A DNA stretch of 64,000 nucleotides from NCBI RefSeq assembly GCF_900108335.1, contig NZ_FNVT01000005.1:558001-622000 (forward strand). Reading direction: 5' to 3'. Below are positions 25,620 to 33,076 of the stretch, one piece after another. Numbering within the stretch: the stretch's first letter is position 1; the number at the start of each line of letters is the position of its first letter. The notes below the pieces were generated by a model. That model did not search any database. It worked only from the letters and a program-made list of their open reading frames with translations, and was not told where the DNA came from. The DNA comes from Nonomuraea solani (lineage in GTDB: Bacteria; Actinomycetota; Actinomycetes; Streptosporangiales; Streptosporangiaceae). The position numbers and the translations under genes are program-made.

Positions 25620-25655
25620 TTCCGAAAGACCCCGCCGGAGTGCGGCGGAGCGGGG
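25620..25655 (-). terminator. Terminator of the Excalibur gene, copy of the panB terminator
   Basis: On the minus strand CCGCCG-CACTC-CGGCGGGG followed by TCTTTC; stem bases 25632-25637 and 25643-25648. Almost the same as 251-276 on the plus strand, and in both cases oriented to end the upstream gene. The 147-bp gap 25537-25683 holds nothing else clear. Confidence 0.6.
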
Positions 25656-25683
25656 AGTCGTGGTGAGGGGCGGAATGCGGGGG

Positions 25684-26643
25684 TCAGCGGATGTCGGCGC
25701 TGTTGCAGGCCACGCCGTTGTTGTCGACGTCGGTGTACCAGCCGTATTCCTGGTGCGTGCCCTTGTAGTAGGGCCCGTCGCCGGCCGCCACGGCCTCCTT
25801 GCAGCTCGCGTAGCGCTTGTCGGGGGTGCCCTGGCCGCCGATCGCGGGCGCGGTCCCCGAGGTGCCGGTCGGGCCCGTCTGCTGGTTGGTCGAGCCGGGA
25901 GGGTTCCCCTGGCCGCCCGGCGTGGCGGCCGGTTGGGACGACGTGCCGGTGCCGGTCGGGCCCGCTGTGGGGCCCGCTGTGGGGCCCGCTGTGGGGCCCG
26001 CTGTCGGGCCCGTGGACGGGGTGCCGGCGCTCGGCGTGGTGCCCAGCAGGCGGGCCACCAGCGCGTCGGCGTCGTTCTTGGTGAAGCCGGCGATGCTGAT
26101 GCTGTCGCCGTCCATCTGCTGGGTGACGACGGGGGCGGCCACCACGGTCTTGGGCTGGTCGGCCTGCGCGGGGGCCAGCACGATGGCCACCTGCCGCTGC
26201 TCGGCCACCTGCTCGTCGATGAGCTGGACCAGCCGCTCCTTGAACCTGGGCGCGATCGCGATGCGCACGGAGTATTGGCCGTCCTTCTCGCGCACCGGCT
26301 CGATGCGCTGCACGGCCTCGACCGTGACGCCGTCTTCGAGCAGATAGCAGGTGCGCTGCTCCGCGTCGAGCACGGCCGGGTCACCGGGGCACGGCGCGGT
26401 CTTGGTCTCCCTGACGGGCGCGAAGTGGATCGGCACGGCCAGGGTCTGCGGCGGCACGCCGCCTAACAGGGGCGTGTCGGGGCTCCTCGTCATGAGGACC
26501 GCGACCGTGCCGAGCACGCCTGCGACGAGCACGACGAGAACGAGCGAGACGATCAACACGATGGTGGTGAGTCTGCTCGCCTTGGGCTCCCCCGGGTCCG
26601 CGGGTGGCGGCTCTTCCGGCTTGTCCATCGGTGACGATCCCAT
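25684..26643 (-). CDS. Membrane-anchored protein with Excalibur calcium-binding domain
   Basis: About 319 residues from the ATG at 26643 (ATG at 26628 also possible; much longer readings cross the alanine dehydrogenase promoter). A short Pro-rich cytoplasmic start, one membrane helix (TTIVLIVSLVLVVLVAGVLGTVAVLM), an extracellular domain (KTAPCPGDPAVLDAEQRTCYLLEDGV with two Cys), a low-complexity GPTA repeat linker, and a C-terminal Excalibur domain: CKEAVAAGDGPYYKGTHQEYGWYTDVDNNGVAC, whose DxDxNxGxxC end is the calcium-loop signature. The middle part resembles SecDF-P1-like extracellular domains. Confidence 0.82.
   Translation of the reverse strand: MGSSPMDKPEEPPPADPGEPKASRLTTIVLIVSLVLVVLVAGVLGTVAVLMTRSPDTPLLGGVPPQTLAVPIHFAPVRETKTAPCPGDPAVLDAEQRTCYLLEDGVTVEAVQRIEPVREKDGQYSVRIAIAPRFKERLVQLIDEQVAEQRQVAIVLAPAQADQPKTVVAAPVVTQQMDGDSISIAGFTKNDADALVARLLGTTPSAGTPSTGPTAGPTAGPTAGPTAGPTGTGTSSQPAATPGGQGNPPGSTNQQTGPTGTSGTAPAIGGQGTPDKRYASCKEAVAAGDGPYYKGTHQEYGWYTDVDNNGVACNSADIR
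25958..26005. repeat. Four tandem 12-bp repeats encoding GPTA
   Basis: Unit GGGCCCGCTGTG at 25958, 25970, 25982 and 25994 (last base C in the fourth), in frame in the Excalibur gene and encoding Gly-Pro-Thr-Ala on the minus strand. Perfect identity suggests recent slippage expansion of a linker. Confidence 0.9.
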
Positions 26644-26776
26644 CCTGACGTTCGGGCTGCCGGTGAGCTTATCGAGGAGAAGGCGCAGCGGGGTAATCAG
26701 CCGGGCAATCCTCACCGATCCGTGAGATGAGAGGAAGAATGGAGGCAGGATCGCCTCTTGCCGAGAAGAGTTCGCC

Positions 26777-27892
26777 ATGAAGGTCGGTGTTCCGCGAGAA
26801 CTCAAGAACAGCGAATATCGGGTGGCGCTGACCCCGGCCGGCGTGCACGAACTCGTGCGCCACGGCCATCAGGTCTTCGTCGAGCGCGACGCGGGCGCCG
26901 GCTCGGCGATCCCGGACGCCGACTTCACCGCCGCCGGGGCCGTCCTGGTCCCTGAGGCCGACGAGCTCTGGGGCGTGGCCGACCTGGTGATGAAGGTCAA
27001 GGAGCCGGTGGCGGAGGAGTACCACCGGCTGCGCAAGGGGCAGGTGCTGTTCACGTACCTGCATCTGGCCGCCTCCGACGCCTGCACGCGGGCGCTGCTC
27101 GACTCGGGCTGCACCGCGGTCGCCTACGAGACCGTCCAGGCCCCGAACGGCACGCTGCCGCTGCTGGCGCCGATGTCCGAGGTCGCGGGCCGGCTGGCGC
27201 CGCAGGTGGGCGCCTACCATCTGATGCGCTCGGAGGGCGGCAGGGGCGTGCTGATGGGCGGCGTCTCCGGCGTGCGCGCGGCGCACGTCGTCGTGATCGG
27301 CGCGGGGGTGTCCGGCATGAACGCGGCCGCCATCGCCCTCGGCATGCAGGCCGAGGTGCTGCTGCTCGACAACAACATCGACAAGCTGCGCCAGGCCGAT
27401 GTGATCTACCAGGGCCACTGCCAGACGGTCGCCTCCAACACGCTGGAGATCGAGCACGCGGTCCTGGAGGCCGACCTGGTCATCGGCGCGGTCCTGGTGC
27501 CCGGCGCCAAGGCTCCCAAGCTGGTGGGCAACGACCTGGTGAGCCGGATGAAGCCGGGCTCCGTGCTGGTGGACATCGCGATCGACCAGGGCGGCTGCTT
27601 CGCGGACTCGCGGCCGACCACGCACGAGCGGCCGACCTACCGGGTGCACGGGTCGCTGTTCTACTGCGTGGCGAACATGCCCGGCGCCGTGCCGCACACC
27701 TCGACGTTCGCGCTGACCAACGTCACGCTCCCGTACGCGCTGGCCATCGCCGACCTGGGCTGGCAGCGCGCCATGCGCGAGGACCGGGCGCTGGCGCTCG
27801 GCCTGAGCACGCACGAGGGCCGCCTGACGAGCCGCCCGGTCGCAGAGGCGCACGGCCTGGAGTGGACGGCGCCGGCGGACGTGCTGGCCTGA
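26777..27892 (+). CDS. ald: Alanine dehydrogenase
   Basis: 371 residues, the usual length. MKVGVPRELKNSEYRVALTP (substrate Arg15), VKEPVAEEY, TYLHLAA (substrate/catalytic region with His about 96), the NAD-binding VVVIGAGVSGMNAAAIALGMQAEV, SNTLEIEHAV, VDIAIDQGG and YCVANMPGAVPHTST. Oxidatively deaminates L-alanine to pyruvate and ammonia with NAD, and can run in reverse; it supports nitrogen or redox balance. Diverges from the Excalibur gene across a 133-bp gap that must hold both promoters. Confidence 0.96.
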   Translation: MKVGVPRELKNSEYRVALTPAGVHELVRHGHQVFVERDAGAGSAIPDADFTAAGAVLVPEADELWGVADLVMKVKEPVAEEYHRLRKGQVLFTYLHLAASDACTRALLDSGCTAVAYETVQAPNGTLPLLAPMSEVAGRLAPQVGAYHLMRSEGGRGVLMGGVSGVRAAHVVVIGAGVSGMNAAAIALGMQAEVLLLDNNIDKLRQADVIYQGHCQTVASNTLEIEHAVLEADLVIGAVLVPGAKAPKLVGNDLVSRMKPGSVLVDIAIDQGGCFADSRPTTHERPTYRVHGSLFYCVANMPGAVPHTSTFALTNVTLPYALAIADLGWQRAMREDRALALGLSTHEGRLTSRPVAEAHGLEWTAPADVLA

Positions 27893-27917
27893 CCCCCTGT
27901 CCATCCGCCACTCGGAG

Positions 27918-27954
27918 CGTTACTCTAAGTTGCGATCAGCTACTCAACGTAACG
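27918..27954. promoter_or_regulatory. Inverted repeat upstream of the large EF-hand gene
   Basis: CGTTAC (27918-27923) and GTAACG (27949-27954) bracket an A/T-richer core holding TAAGTTG and CTCAAC. The right arm ends 12 bp before the EF-hand ATG. Candidate operator or promoter; no regulator known. Confidence 0.35.
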
Positions 27955-27966
27955 ATCGGAGTGGTG

Positions 27967-28452
27967 ATGTCCCCGGAGAGCGCCGAGCGCAATTTCCACG
28001 ACCTGGACACCGATGGCGACGGATTCCTGACCAGGTACGACTACATGGCCCTGGCCCAGCGCCGGCTCACGCAGACGGGCGTGCCCGCCGAGACGCCGGA
28101 GGGCGAGGCGGTGGTCGACGCGTACCTCAACGCCTGGGACGTCCACGCCCGCGCCCTCGACACCGACCGCGACGGGCGGATCAGCCTGAGCGAGTACATC
28201 GGGTCCTTCGAGACCCTGGTCCTCACCGGCACGCTGGACAAGGTGCTGGAGCCGATCTGCCGGGCCACGTTCGACGCCGCCGACCGCGACGGGGACGGCC
28301 GGATCACGGCCGCGGAGTTCCGCTCCGTGTGGAGCCGCGCCGGCACCGACCTGACGGCCGCCTTCGGCAGGGCCGACGCGGACGGCGACGGCCTGATCTC
28401 CTACGAGGAGTACGCCCGCGCCCGTCACGGCCTGCTGATCGACCCCTGCTGA
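27967..28452 (+). CDS. Calerythrin-like EF-hand protein
   Basis: 161 residues, GGAG six bases before the ATG. Four EF-hand positions: DTDGDGFLTRYD (about 13-24), DTDRDGRISLSE (about 63-74), DRDGDGRITAAE (about 104-115) and DADGDGLISYEE (about 138-149). All four loops look able to bind calcium. The length and spacing match calerythrin/sarcoplasmic calcium-binding proteins of actinomycetes, proposed calcium buffers. Soluble. Separate transcript after ald, ending at a strong bidirectional hairpin. Confidence 0.93.
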   Translation: MSPESAERNFHDLDTDGDGFLTRYDYMALAQRRLTQTGVPAETPEGEAVVDAYLNAWDVHARALDTDRDGRISLSEYIGSFETLVLTGTLDKVLEPICRATFDAADRDGDGRITAAEFRSVWSRAGTDLTAAFGRADADGDGLISYEEYARARHGLLIDPC

Positions 28453-28490
28453 TCGACCCCTGTCGATCGGCTCCGCCTGACGGCGAACGT

Positions 28491-28516
28491 CAGGGCCCGG
28501 CCGGGGCCGGGCCCTG
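28491..28516. terminator. Bidirectional terminator between EF-hand and DUF3105 genes
   Basis: CAGGGCCCGGCC (28491-28502) and its exact complement (28505-28516) with a 2-nt centre; a T-rich CTTTCCT follows on the plus strand. Located 38 bp past the EF-hand stop and 6 bp past the DUF3105 stop. Confidence 0.75.
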
Positions 28517-28521
28517 CTTTC

Positions 28522-29235
28522 CTACTTCTGCGACTGGCTGGGCGTCGGGGAGATGGTCTCCGTCGGCGCCTGCTGCTGCTGGCCGGTGGGCTCGGGCGGC
28601 AGCGGAGCCTGGTCGGACGTGGTGGTGATCGCGTTCTCGCCGCCGCAGGTGGCGCCCTTCTCAGGGGTGTCGGGGCCGTTCTGGTAGCGCTTGATGAACG
28701 CCCCCAGCTTCGGGTCCTGCGGGTTGGTCAGCTTGAGCGAGTGTCCCCACGACGACACCACGATCGGCGACGGCAGGTTGGGGAACGGGCTCATCAGCAT
28801 GTAGTCCTGCTGCCCCGTGGACGACGCGACCTCCTTGAGCTGGTCGATCTGCGCCTTGGGCAGGTCGGGCTTGTAGGTGATCCAGACCGCCCCGTGCTCC
28901 AGCGAGTGCACGGCGTGCTCACTGTGGATCGGCTTGTCGTAGATCGCGCACTGCTGCCAGTAGTTGTTGTGCTCACCACCGACCGGCGGGGTCTCCTTGT
29001 ACGTCACCTGCTTCCACACGTGCTGACCGGCGTCGTACTTGGTGCTGGACACCGCGTCGAGGGAGGTCTCCGCGGCCTGCTTCACGAGATAGAAGCCGAC
29101 CACGCCGACGAGCACGACGATGATGAGCCCGCCCGTTCCCCACATGAGCAGCGCGGCGCGGCGCTGTTTGCGCTGCTGCTCGGCACGCATCTTCTGCAGA
29201 TGCTCGCGCCTCGCCTGCGCCTTCTCCTTAATCAT
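28522..29235 (-). CDS. DUF3105 membrane-anchored protein
   Basis: 237 residues from the ATG at 29235 (GGAGGAACG upstream). A basic coiled N-terminus (EKAQARREHLQKMRAEQQRKQRR), one membrane helix (ALLMWGTGGLIIVVLVGVVGFYLV), then the extracellular DUF3105 domain with GGEHNNYWQQCAIYDKPIHSEHAVHSLEHGAVWI, which has several His and Cys that could bind metal. A Pro/Gln/Ser-rich tail follows. Role unknown; commonly next to DUF305 genes, as here, where the partner is divergent across 121 bp. Confidence 0.9.
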   Translation of the reverse strand: MIKEKAQARREHLQKMRAEQQRKQRRAALLMWGTGGLIIVVLVGVVGFYLVKQAAETSLDAVSSTKYDAGQHVWKQVTYKETPPVGGEHNNYWQQCAIYDKPIHSEHAVHSLEHGAVWITYKPDLPKAQIDQLKEVASSTGQQDYMLMSPFPNLPSPIVVSSWGHSLKLTNPQDPKLGAFIKRYQNGPDTPEKGATCGGENAITTTSDQAPLPPEPTGQQQQAPTETISPTPSQSQK

Positions 29236-29356
29236 CGTTCCTCCATCGGCGTACCAACTCCGGGTCACCCTATGCCCTCCAGGCGTATGTGGAGAATAAG
29301 AGGCTTATAAGGGTCCGATCACGAGCGCTCCCCCAGGTGGGTACGCTGGACGGGCC

Positions 29357-29992
29357 ATGGAAAAGCCCGTGATGAGACCCATCCTGATCGTCTGCGGCGT
29401 GCTGGTGCTCGCCGTGGCCGCGTTCCTGCTGTTCGGCCGCGACGGCATGCCCGGCGACAACTCGCCGGAGGCCGGGTTCGCCCGTGACATGGCCACGCAT
29501 CACGCGCAGGCCGTCGACATGGCGTTCACGATCCGTGACGACGACCCCGCCAAGGAGATCGACAACCTGGCCTTCGACATCATCAACACCCAGTCGACCC
29601 AGCGCGGCATGTTCATGGGCTGGCTGGAGCAGTGGCAGCTCACCCAGGCGACCGACCAGCGGCCGATGGCCTGGATGGCCGGCCACGGCCACGGTGGCAC
29701 CGCCGCCGCGCCCGGGCCCATGCCCGGCATGGCCACGCCCGGCGAGCTGGCCAGGCTCAGGGCGGCGGCGCCGGGCACGCCGGCCGAGGTGTTGTTCCTG
29801 CAGCTCATGATCCGCCACCACGAGGGCGGGGTGCAGATGGCCGAGGGCCTGCTCAAACTGTCCACCCGCGGTGAGGTGGTCAGCATGGCGCAGAAGATCG
29901 TCACCGGGCAGAGCGGTGAGATCAAGCTCATGACGGAACTGCTGGCCAAGCGGGGCGCCAAGCCCCTTCCGACGATTCTGAAACCCCAGTAG
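29357..29992 (+). CDS. DUF305 ferritin-like membrane-anchored protein
   Basis: 211 residues with an N-terminal membrane anchor (PILIVCGVLVLAVAAFLLFG). Two DUF305 helical-bundle motifs: FARDMATHHAQAVDMAF (about 42-58) and LFLQLMIRHHEGGVQMAEGLL (about 146-166), with a His/Gly/Met-rich linker between (MAGHGHGG, GPMPGM). His/Met content suggests a metal, possibly copper, binding role outside the cell. Four bases before the next gene, so probably co-transcribed with the FAD oxidoreductase. Biochemistry of the family is largely unproven. Confidence 0.9.
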   Translation: MEKPVMRPILIVCGVLVLAVAAFLLFGRDGMPGDNSPEAGFARDMATHHAQAVDMAFTIRDDDPAKEIDNLAFDIINTQSTQRGMFMGWLEQWQLTQATDQRPMAWMAGHGHGGTAAAPGPMPGMATPGELARLRAAAPGTPAEVLFLQLMIRHHEGGVQMAEGLLKLSTRGEVVSMAQKIVTGQSGEIKLMTELLAKRGAKPLPTILKPQ

Positions 29993-29995
29993 GCG

Positions 29996-31396
29996 ATGAG
30001 CGCCGACGCGGTCGTCGTGGGCTCGGGGCCCAACGGGCTCGTCGCCGCCGTCACGCTGGCCCGCGCCGGGCGCAAGGTGCTGCTGCTGGAGGCGGCCGAA
30101 CGGTTCGGCGGCGGCTTGCGCTCCGCCGAGCTGACGCTCCCCGGGCGGGTGCACGATCTGGGCGCGACCGTGATGGCGATGGCGGTGGCCTCGCCGGCGT
30201 TCAGGGAGCTGGCGCTGAAGGGCGTCGAGTTCGCCCATCCGCCGGTGGCCGTGGCGCATCCGCTCGACGGGCGGCCCGCCGTGCTCGTGCACCGCGACGC
30301 GCGGCGCACCGCCGAAGGGCTCGGGCGCGACGGGCGCGCGTGGCTGGCGAGCGCGGGGGCGGCGGCCGAAGCCGGGTTCCCGCTGGTGGATCTGCTGCTC
30401 CAGCCGCTGGGGCCGTGGCACGTGCCGCTCAAGACCTTCGCGCAGGCGGCCAGGTTCGGGCTCGCGGGCGCACTGCCCGCCACGACGTTCGCCCGGCGGG
30501 CGTTCCGCACCGTGGAGGGGCGGGCGCTGATCGCGGGCATGGCCGCGCACTCGATGCTCGACCTGCGCGCCCCCATCACGGCCGGCTACGGCCTGCTGCT
30601 GGGCGCGCTGGCCCACCTGGTGGGCTGGCCGCTGGTGCGGGGCGGCTCGCAGGTGCTGGCCGACGCGCTCGTGGCCGAGCTCAGGTCGCTCGGCGGTGAG
30701 GCGGTCGGCGGCCACCGGGTGCGCCGGCTCGCGGAGCTGGACGCGCCGATCGTGGTGCTCGACGTGACGCCCAGGCAGTTGCTCGCGATGGCCGATCTGC
30801 CGGACGGCTACCGGCGCGGGCTGGAGCGCTACCGCTACGGGCCGGGGGTGTTCAAGCTCGACTGGGCCCTGGACGGGCCGGTGCCGTGGCGGGATCCGGC
30901 GGTGGCCGGGGCGGGCACGGTGCACCTGGGCGGGACTCTGGAGGAGATCGCGCTCAGCGAGGCGGAGATGGCCGCGGGCCGGCACTCGCCCCGCCCCTAC
31001 GTGCTGCTCGTCCAGCCCTACGCGGCCGATCCGACGCGGGGCGGGCACACGCTGTGGGCCTACTGCCACGTCCCGAACGGCTCGCGGGCCGACATGACCG
31101 ACGCCATCGAGACCCAGATCGAGCGCTACGCGCCCGGCTTCCGCGACCGCGTGCTGGCCAGGCACGCGATGGGGCCCGCCGAGCTGGAGGCGGCCAACCC
31201 CAACCTGGTGGGCGGCGACATCGGGGGCGGGCTGGCGAGCCTGGGCCAGTTCGTCCGCCGCCCGGTCTGGTCCCCGGCACCGTGGCGCACTCCGCTGCCG
31301 GGGGTGTTCCTCTGCTCGTCCTCGACCCCGCCGGGCCCGGGGGCGCACGGCATGGGCGGCCGCCAAGCCGCCCGCCTGGCCCTGAAGCACGGTTAG
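29996..31396 (+). CDS. FAD-dependent oxidoreductase of the phytoene desaturase family
   Basis: 466 residues. N-terminal dinucleotide fold AVVVGSGPNGLVAAVTLARAGRKVLLLEAAERFGGGLRS and a C-terminal FAD-binding ending PGVFLCSSSTPPGPGAHGMGGRQAARLAL match CrtI-like/NAD(P)-binding oxidoreductases. No carotenoid genes nearby, so the substrate is unclear; many actinobacterial members act on lipids or unknown compounds. Soluble or peripheral. Co-transcribed with DUF305 by spacing. Confidence 0.88.
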   Translation: MSADAVVVGSGPNGLVAAVTLARAGRKVLLLEAAERFGGGLRSAELTLPGRVHDLGATVMAMAVASPAFRELALKGVEFAHPPVAVAHPLDGRPAVLVHRDARRTAEGLGRDGRAWLASAGAAAEAGFPLVDLLLQPLGPWHVPLKTFAQAARFGLAGALPATTFARRAFRTVEGRALIAGMAAHSMLDLRAPITAGYGLLLGALAHLVGWPLVRGGSQVLADALVAELRSLGGEAVGGHRVRRLAELDAPIVVLDVTPRQLLAMADLPDGYRRGLERYRYGPGVFKLDWALDGPVPWRDPAVAGAGTVHLGGTLEEIALSEAEMAAGRHSPRPYVLLVQPYAADPTRGGHTLWAYCHVPNGSRADMTDAIETQIERYAPGFRDRVLARHAMGPAELEAANPNLVGGDIGGGLASLGQFVRRPVWSPAPWRTPLPGVFLCSSSTPPGPGAHGMGGRQAARLALKHG

Positions 31397-31400
31397 GGCT

Positions 31401-32450
31401 TCAGAAGGCCATTTCCTCGGCGAGGGCGGCGGCGAAGGCGTCCACGTCCTCCTCCGTCGTGTCGAACGCGCACATCCACCGCACCTCCCCCGTCGCCTCG
31501 TTCCAGGTGTAGAACCGGAACCGCTTGCGCAGCCGCTCGCTCACGTCCTTGGGCAGGATCGCGAACACCGCGTTGGCCTCGACCGCCCTGGACAGCTCCA
31601 CGCCGGGGATGCCGCCCACGGCCTCGGCCAGCCGCCGTCCCATGGCGTTGGCCTGCCGGGCGTTGCGCAGCCACAGGTCGCCCGACAGCAGCGCCTCGAA
31701 CTGCGCCGACACGAACCGCATCTTCGACGACAACTGCATGTACGTCTTGCGGATGTAGTCGATCCCGTGGGCCGCCTCCGGGTTGAGCACGACGACGGCC
31801 TCGCCGTACAGCAGGCCGATCTTGGTGCCGCCGAAGGAGAGCACGTCCACGCCCGCGTCGGTGGTCAGCGCCCGCAGCGGTACGTCCAGCGCGGCGGCCG
31901 CGTTGGTCAGGCGCGAGCCGTCGAGGTGCACGAGCAGGCCCAGGCCGTGGGCGTGCGCGCAGATCGCGGCGATCTCCTCGGGGGTGTAGAGGGTGCCCAG
32001 CTCGGTGGTGTTGGAGATGGACACCACCTTCGGCTGGGCGCGGTGCACGTCGCCGAAGCCCCACGCCTGCCGGTCGATCAGCTCGGGCGTGAGCTTGCCG
32101 TCCGGCGTGGGCACGGTCAGCAGCTTGATGCCGCCGATCACCTCGGGGGCGCCGCCCTCGTCGGTGTGGATGTGGGCGGTCTCCGCGCAGATGACCGCCT
32201 CCCAGGGGGCGGTCATGGCGCGCAGGGAGACGACGTTCGCGGCGGTGCCGTTGAACACCGGCCACACCCGCGCCCCCGCGCCGAAGTGCCGCTGGAAGAC
32301 CTCCCGCAGCGCCTCGGTGTAGACGTCGTCGCCGTAGGCGGTCTGGTGACCGCCGTTGGCCGTGGCGATGGCCTGGAGGATCTCGGGGTGCACGCCGGCG
32401 TAGTTGTCGCTGGCGAACGCCTTGATGCTGGGGTCGTGCCGGGGAGTCAA
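31401..32450 (-). CDS. Threonine aldolase / beta-eliminating lyase family PLP enzyme
   Basis: 349 residues from a TTG at 32450 that overlaps the SDR stop (TTGA); no ATG or GTG lies near enough to keep the conserved start IKAFASDNYAGVHPEIL. Marks: NGTAANVVSL (PLP phosphate), HIHTDEGG, HLDGSRLTNAA with the PLP Asp/Arg, and the Schiff-base lysine in SFGGTKIGLLYGEAVV. Low-specificity L-threonine aldolases cleave threonine to glycine and acetaldehyde. As last gene of a DUF6421-SDR-aldolase operon it may act on another beta-hydroxy amino acid. Confidence 0.9.
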   Translation of the reverse strand: MTPRHDPSIKAFASDNYAGVHPEILQAIATANGGHQTAYGDDVYTEALREVFQRHFGAGARVWPVFNGTAANVVSLRAMTAPWEAVICAETAHIHTDEGGAPEVIGGIKLLTVPTPDGKLTPELIDRQAWGFGDVHRAQPKVVSISNTTELGTLYTPEEIAAICAHAHGLGLLVHLDGSRLTNAAAALDVPLRALTTDAGVDVLSFGGTKIGLLYGEAVVVLNPEAAHGIDYIRKTYMQLSSKMRFVSAQFEALLSGDLWLRNARQANAMGRRLAEAVGGIPGVELSRAVEANAVFAILPKDVSERLRKRFRFYTWNEATGEVRWMCAFDTTEEDVDAFAAALAEEMAF

Positions 32451-33076
32451 GAAGTGAGGTCCAATCGGGTGCCGTTGATCTCTGCCGCCGGGCGGTCGTA
32501 GAGCCCGCCGATGGCCGCCGCCAGGTCGTCGACGTCGGTGAAGCCGGAGAAGCGCGCCTCGGGCTTCTCGGCCCGCATGGCGTCGTTCACCAGGGCCTTG
32601 ACGACCAGGATGGTCGCCGCGGAGCCGGTGTCGCGCAGCGCGTCGGCGAGCGAGAGCGTCCACGCCTCGGCCGCCGCCTTGGCCGCCGCGTAGACGGCGC
32701 CGCCGGCGGTGGGCCGTCCGGCCGCCTGCGCCGAGACGATCACGAAGCGGCCGCGGTCGCTGCGGCGCAGCAGCGGCTCGAAGGCCAGCGACACGTGCTG
32801 GAGCGTACGGATCAGCAGGTCGTGCAGGAGGTCCCAGTCGTCGAGGCTGGTCTCGGCGAACGAGCCGGACCCGCGCCAGCCGCCGACCAGGTGCACGACG
32901 CCGTCCACGCGGCCGTGCTCGCGCTCGACGCGATCGGCCAGGTCCTGTACGGCGGCGCGGTCGAGCAGGTCCACGTCCTGCTTGTCGACCCCGATCACCG
33001 TGTGCCCCTGTTTCCGGAAATATCCGGAAACGGCCTCACCTGTGGGCCCTCCGGCCCCGGTAACCAGAATGATCAT
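32447..33076 (-). CDS. Short-chain dehydrogenase/reductase
   Basis: 209 residues. NAD(P) loop TGAGGPTGEAV, VVHLVGGW in place of the usual NNAG, catalytic Ser in VIVSAQAAGRP and YxxxK in YAAAKAAAE, then FTDVDDLAAAIGGLYDRPAAEINGTRL. Short for an SDR. Start overlaps the DUF6421 stop and its stop overlaps the aldolase start, so the three genes are translationally coupled. Confidence 0.9.
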   Translation of the reverse strand: MIILVTGAGGPTGEAVSGYFRKQGHTVIGVDKQDVDLLDRAAVQDLADRVEREHGRVDGVVHLVGGWRGSGSFAETSLDDWDLLHDLLIRTLQHVSLAFEPLLRRSDRGRFVIVSAQAAGRPTAGGAVYAAAKAAAEAWTLSLADALRDTGSAATILVVKALVNDAMRAEKPEARFSGFTDVDDLAAAIGGLYDRPAAEINGTRLDLTS

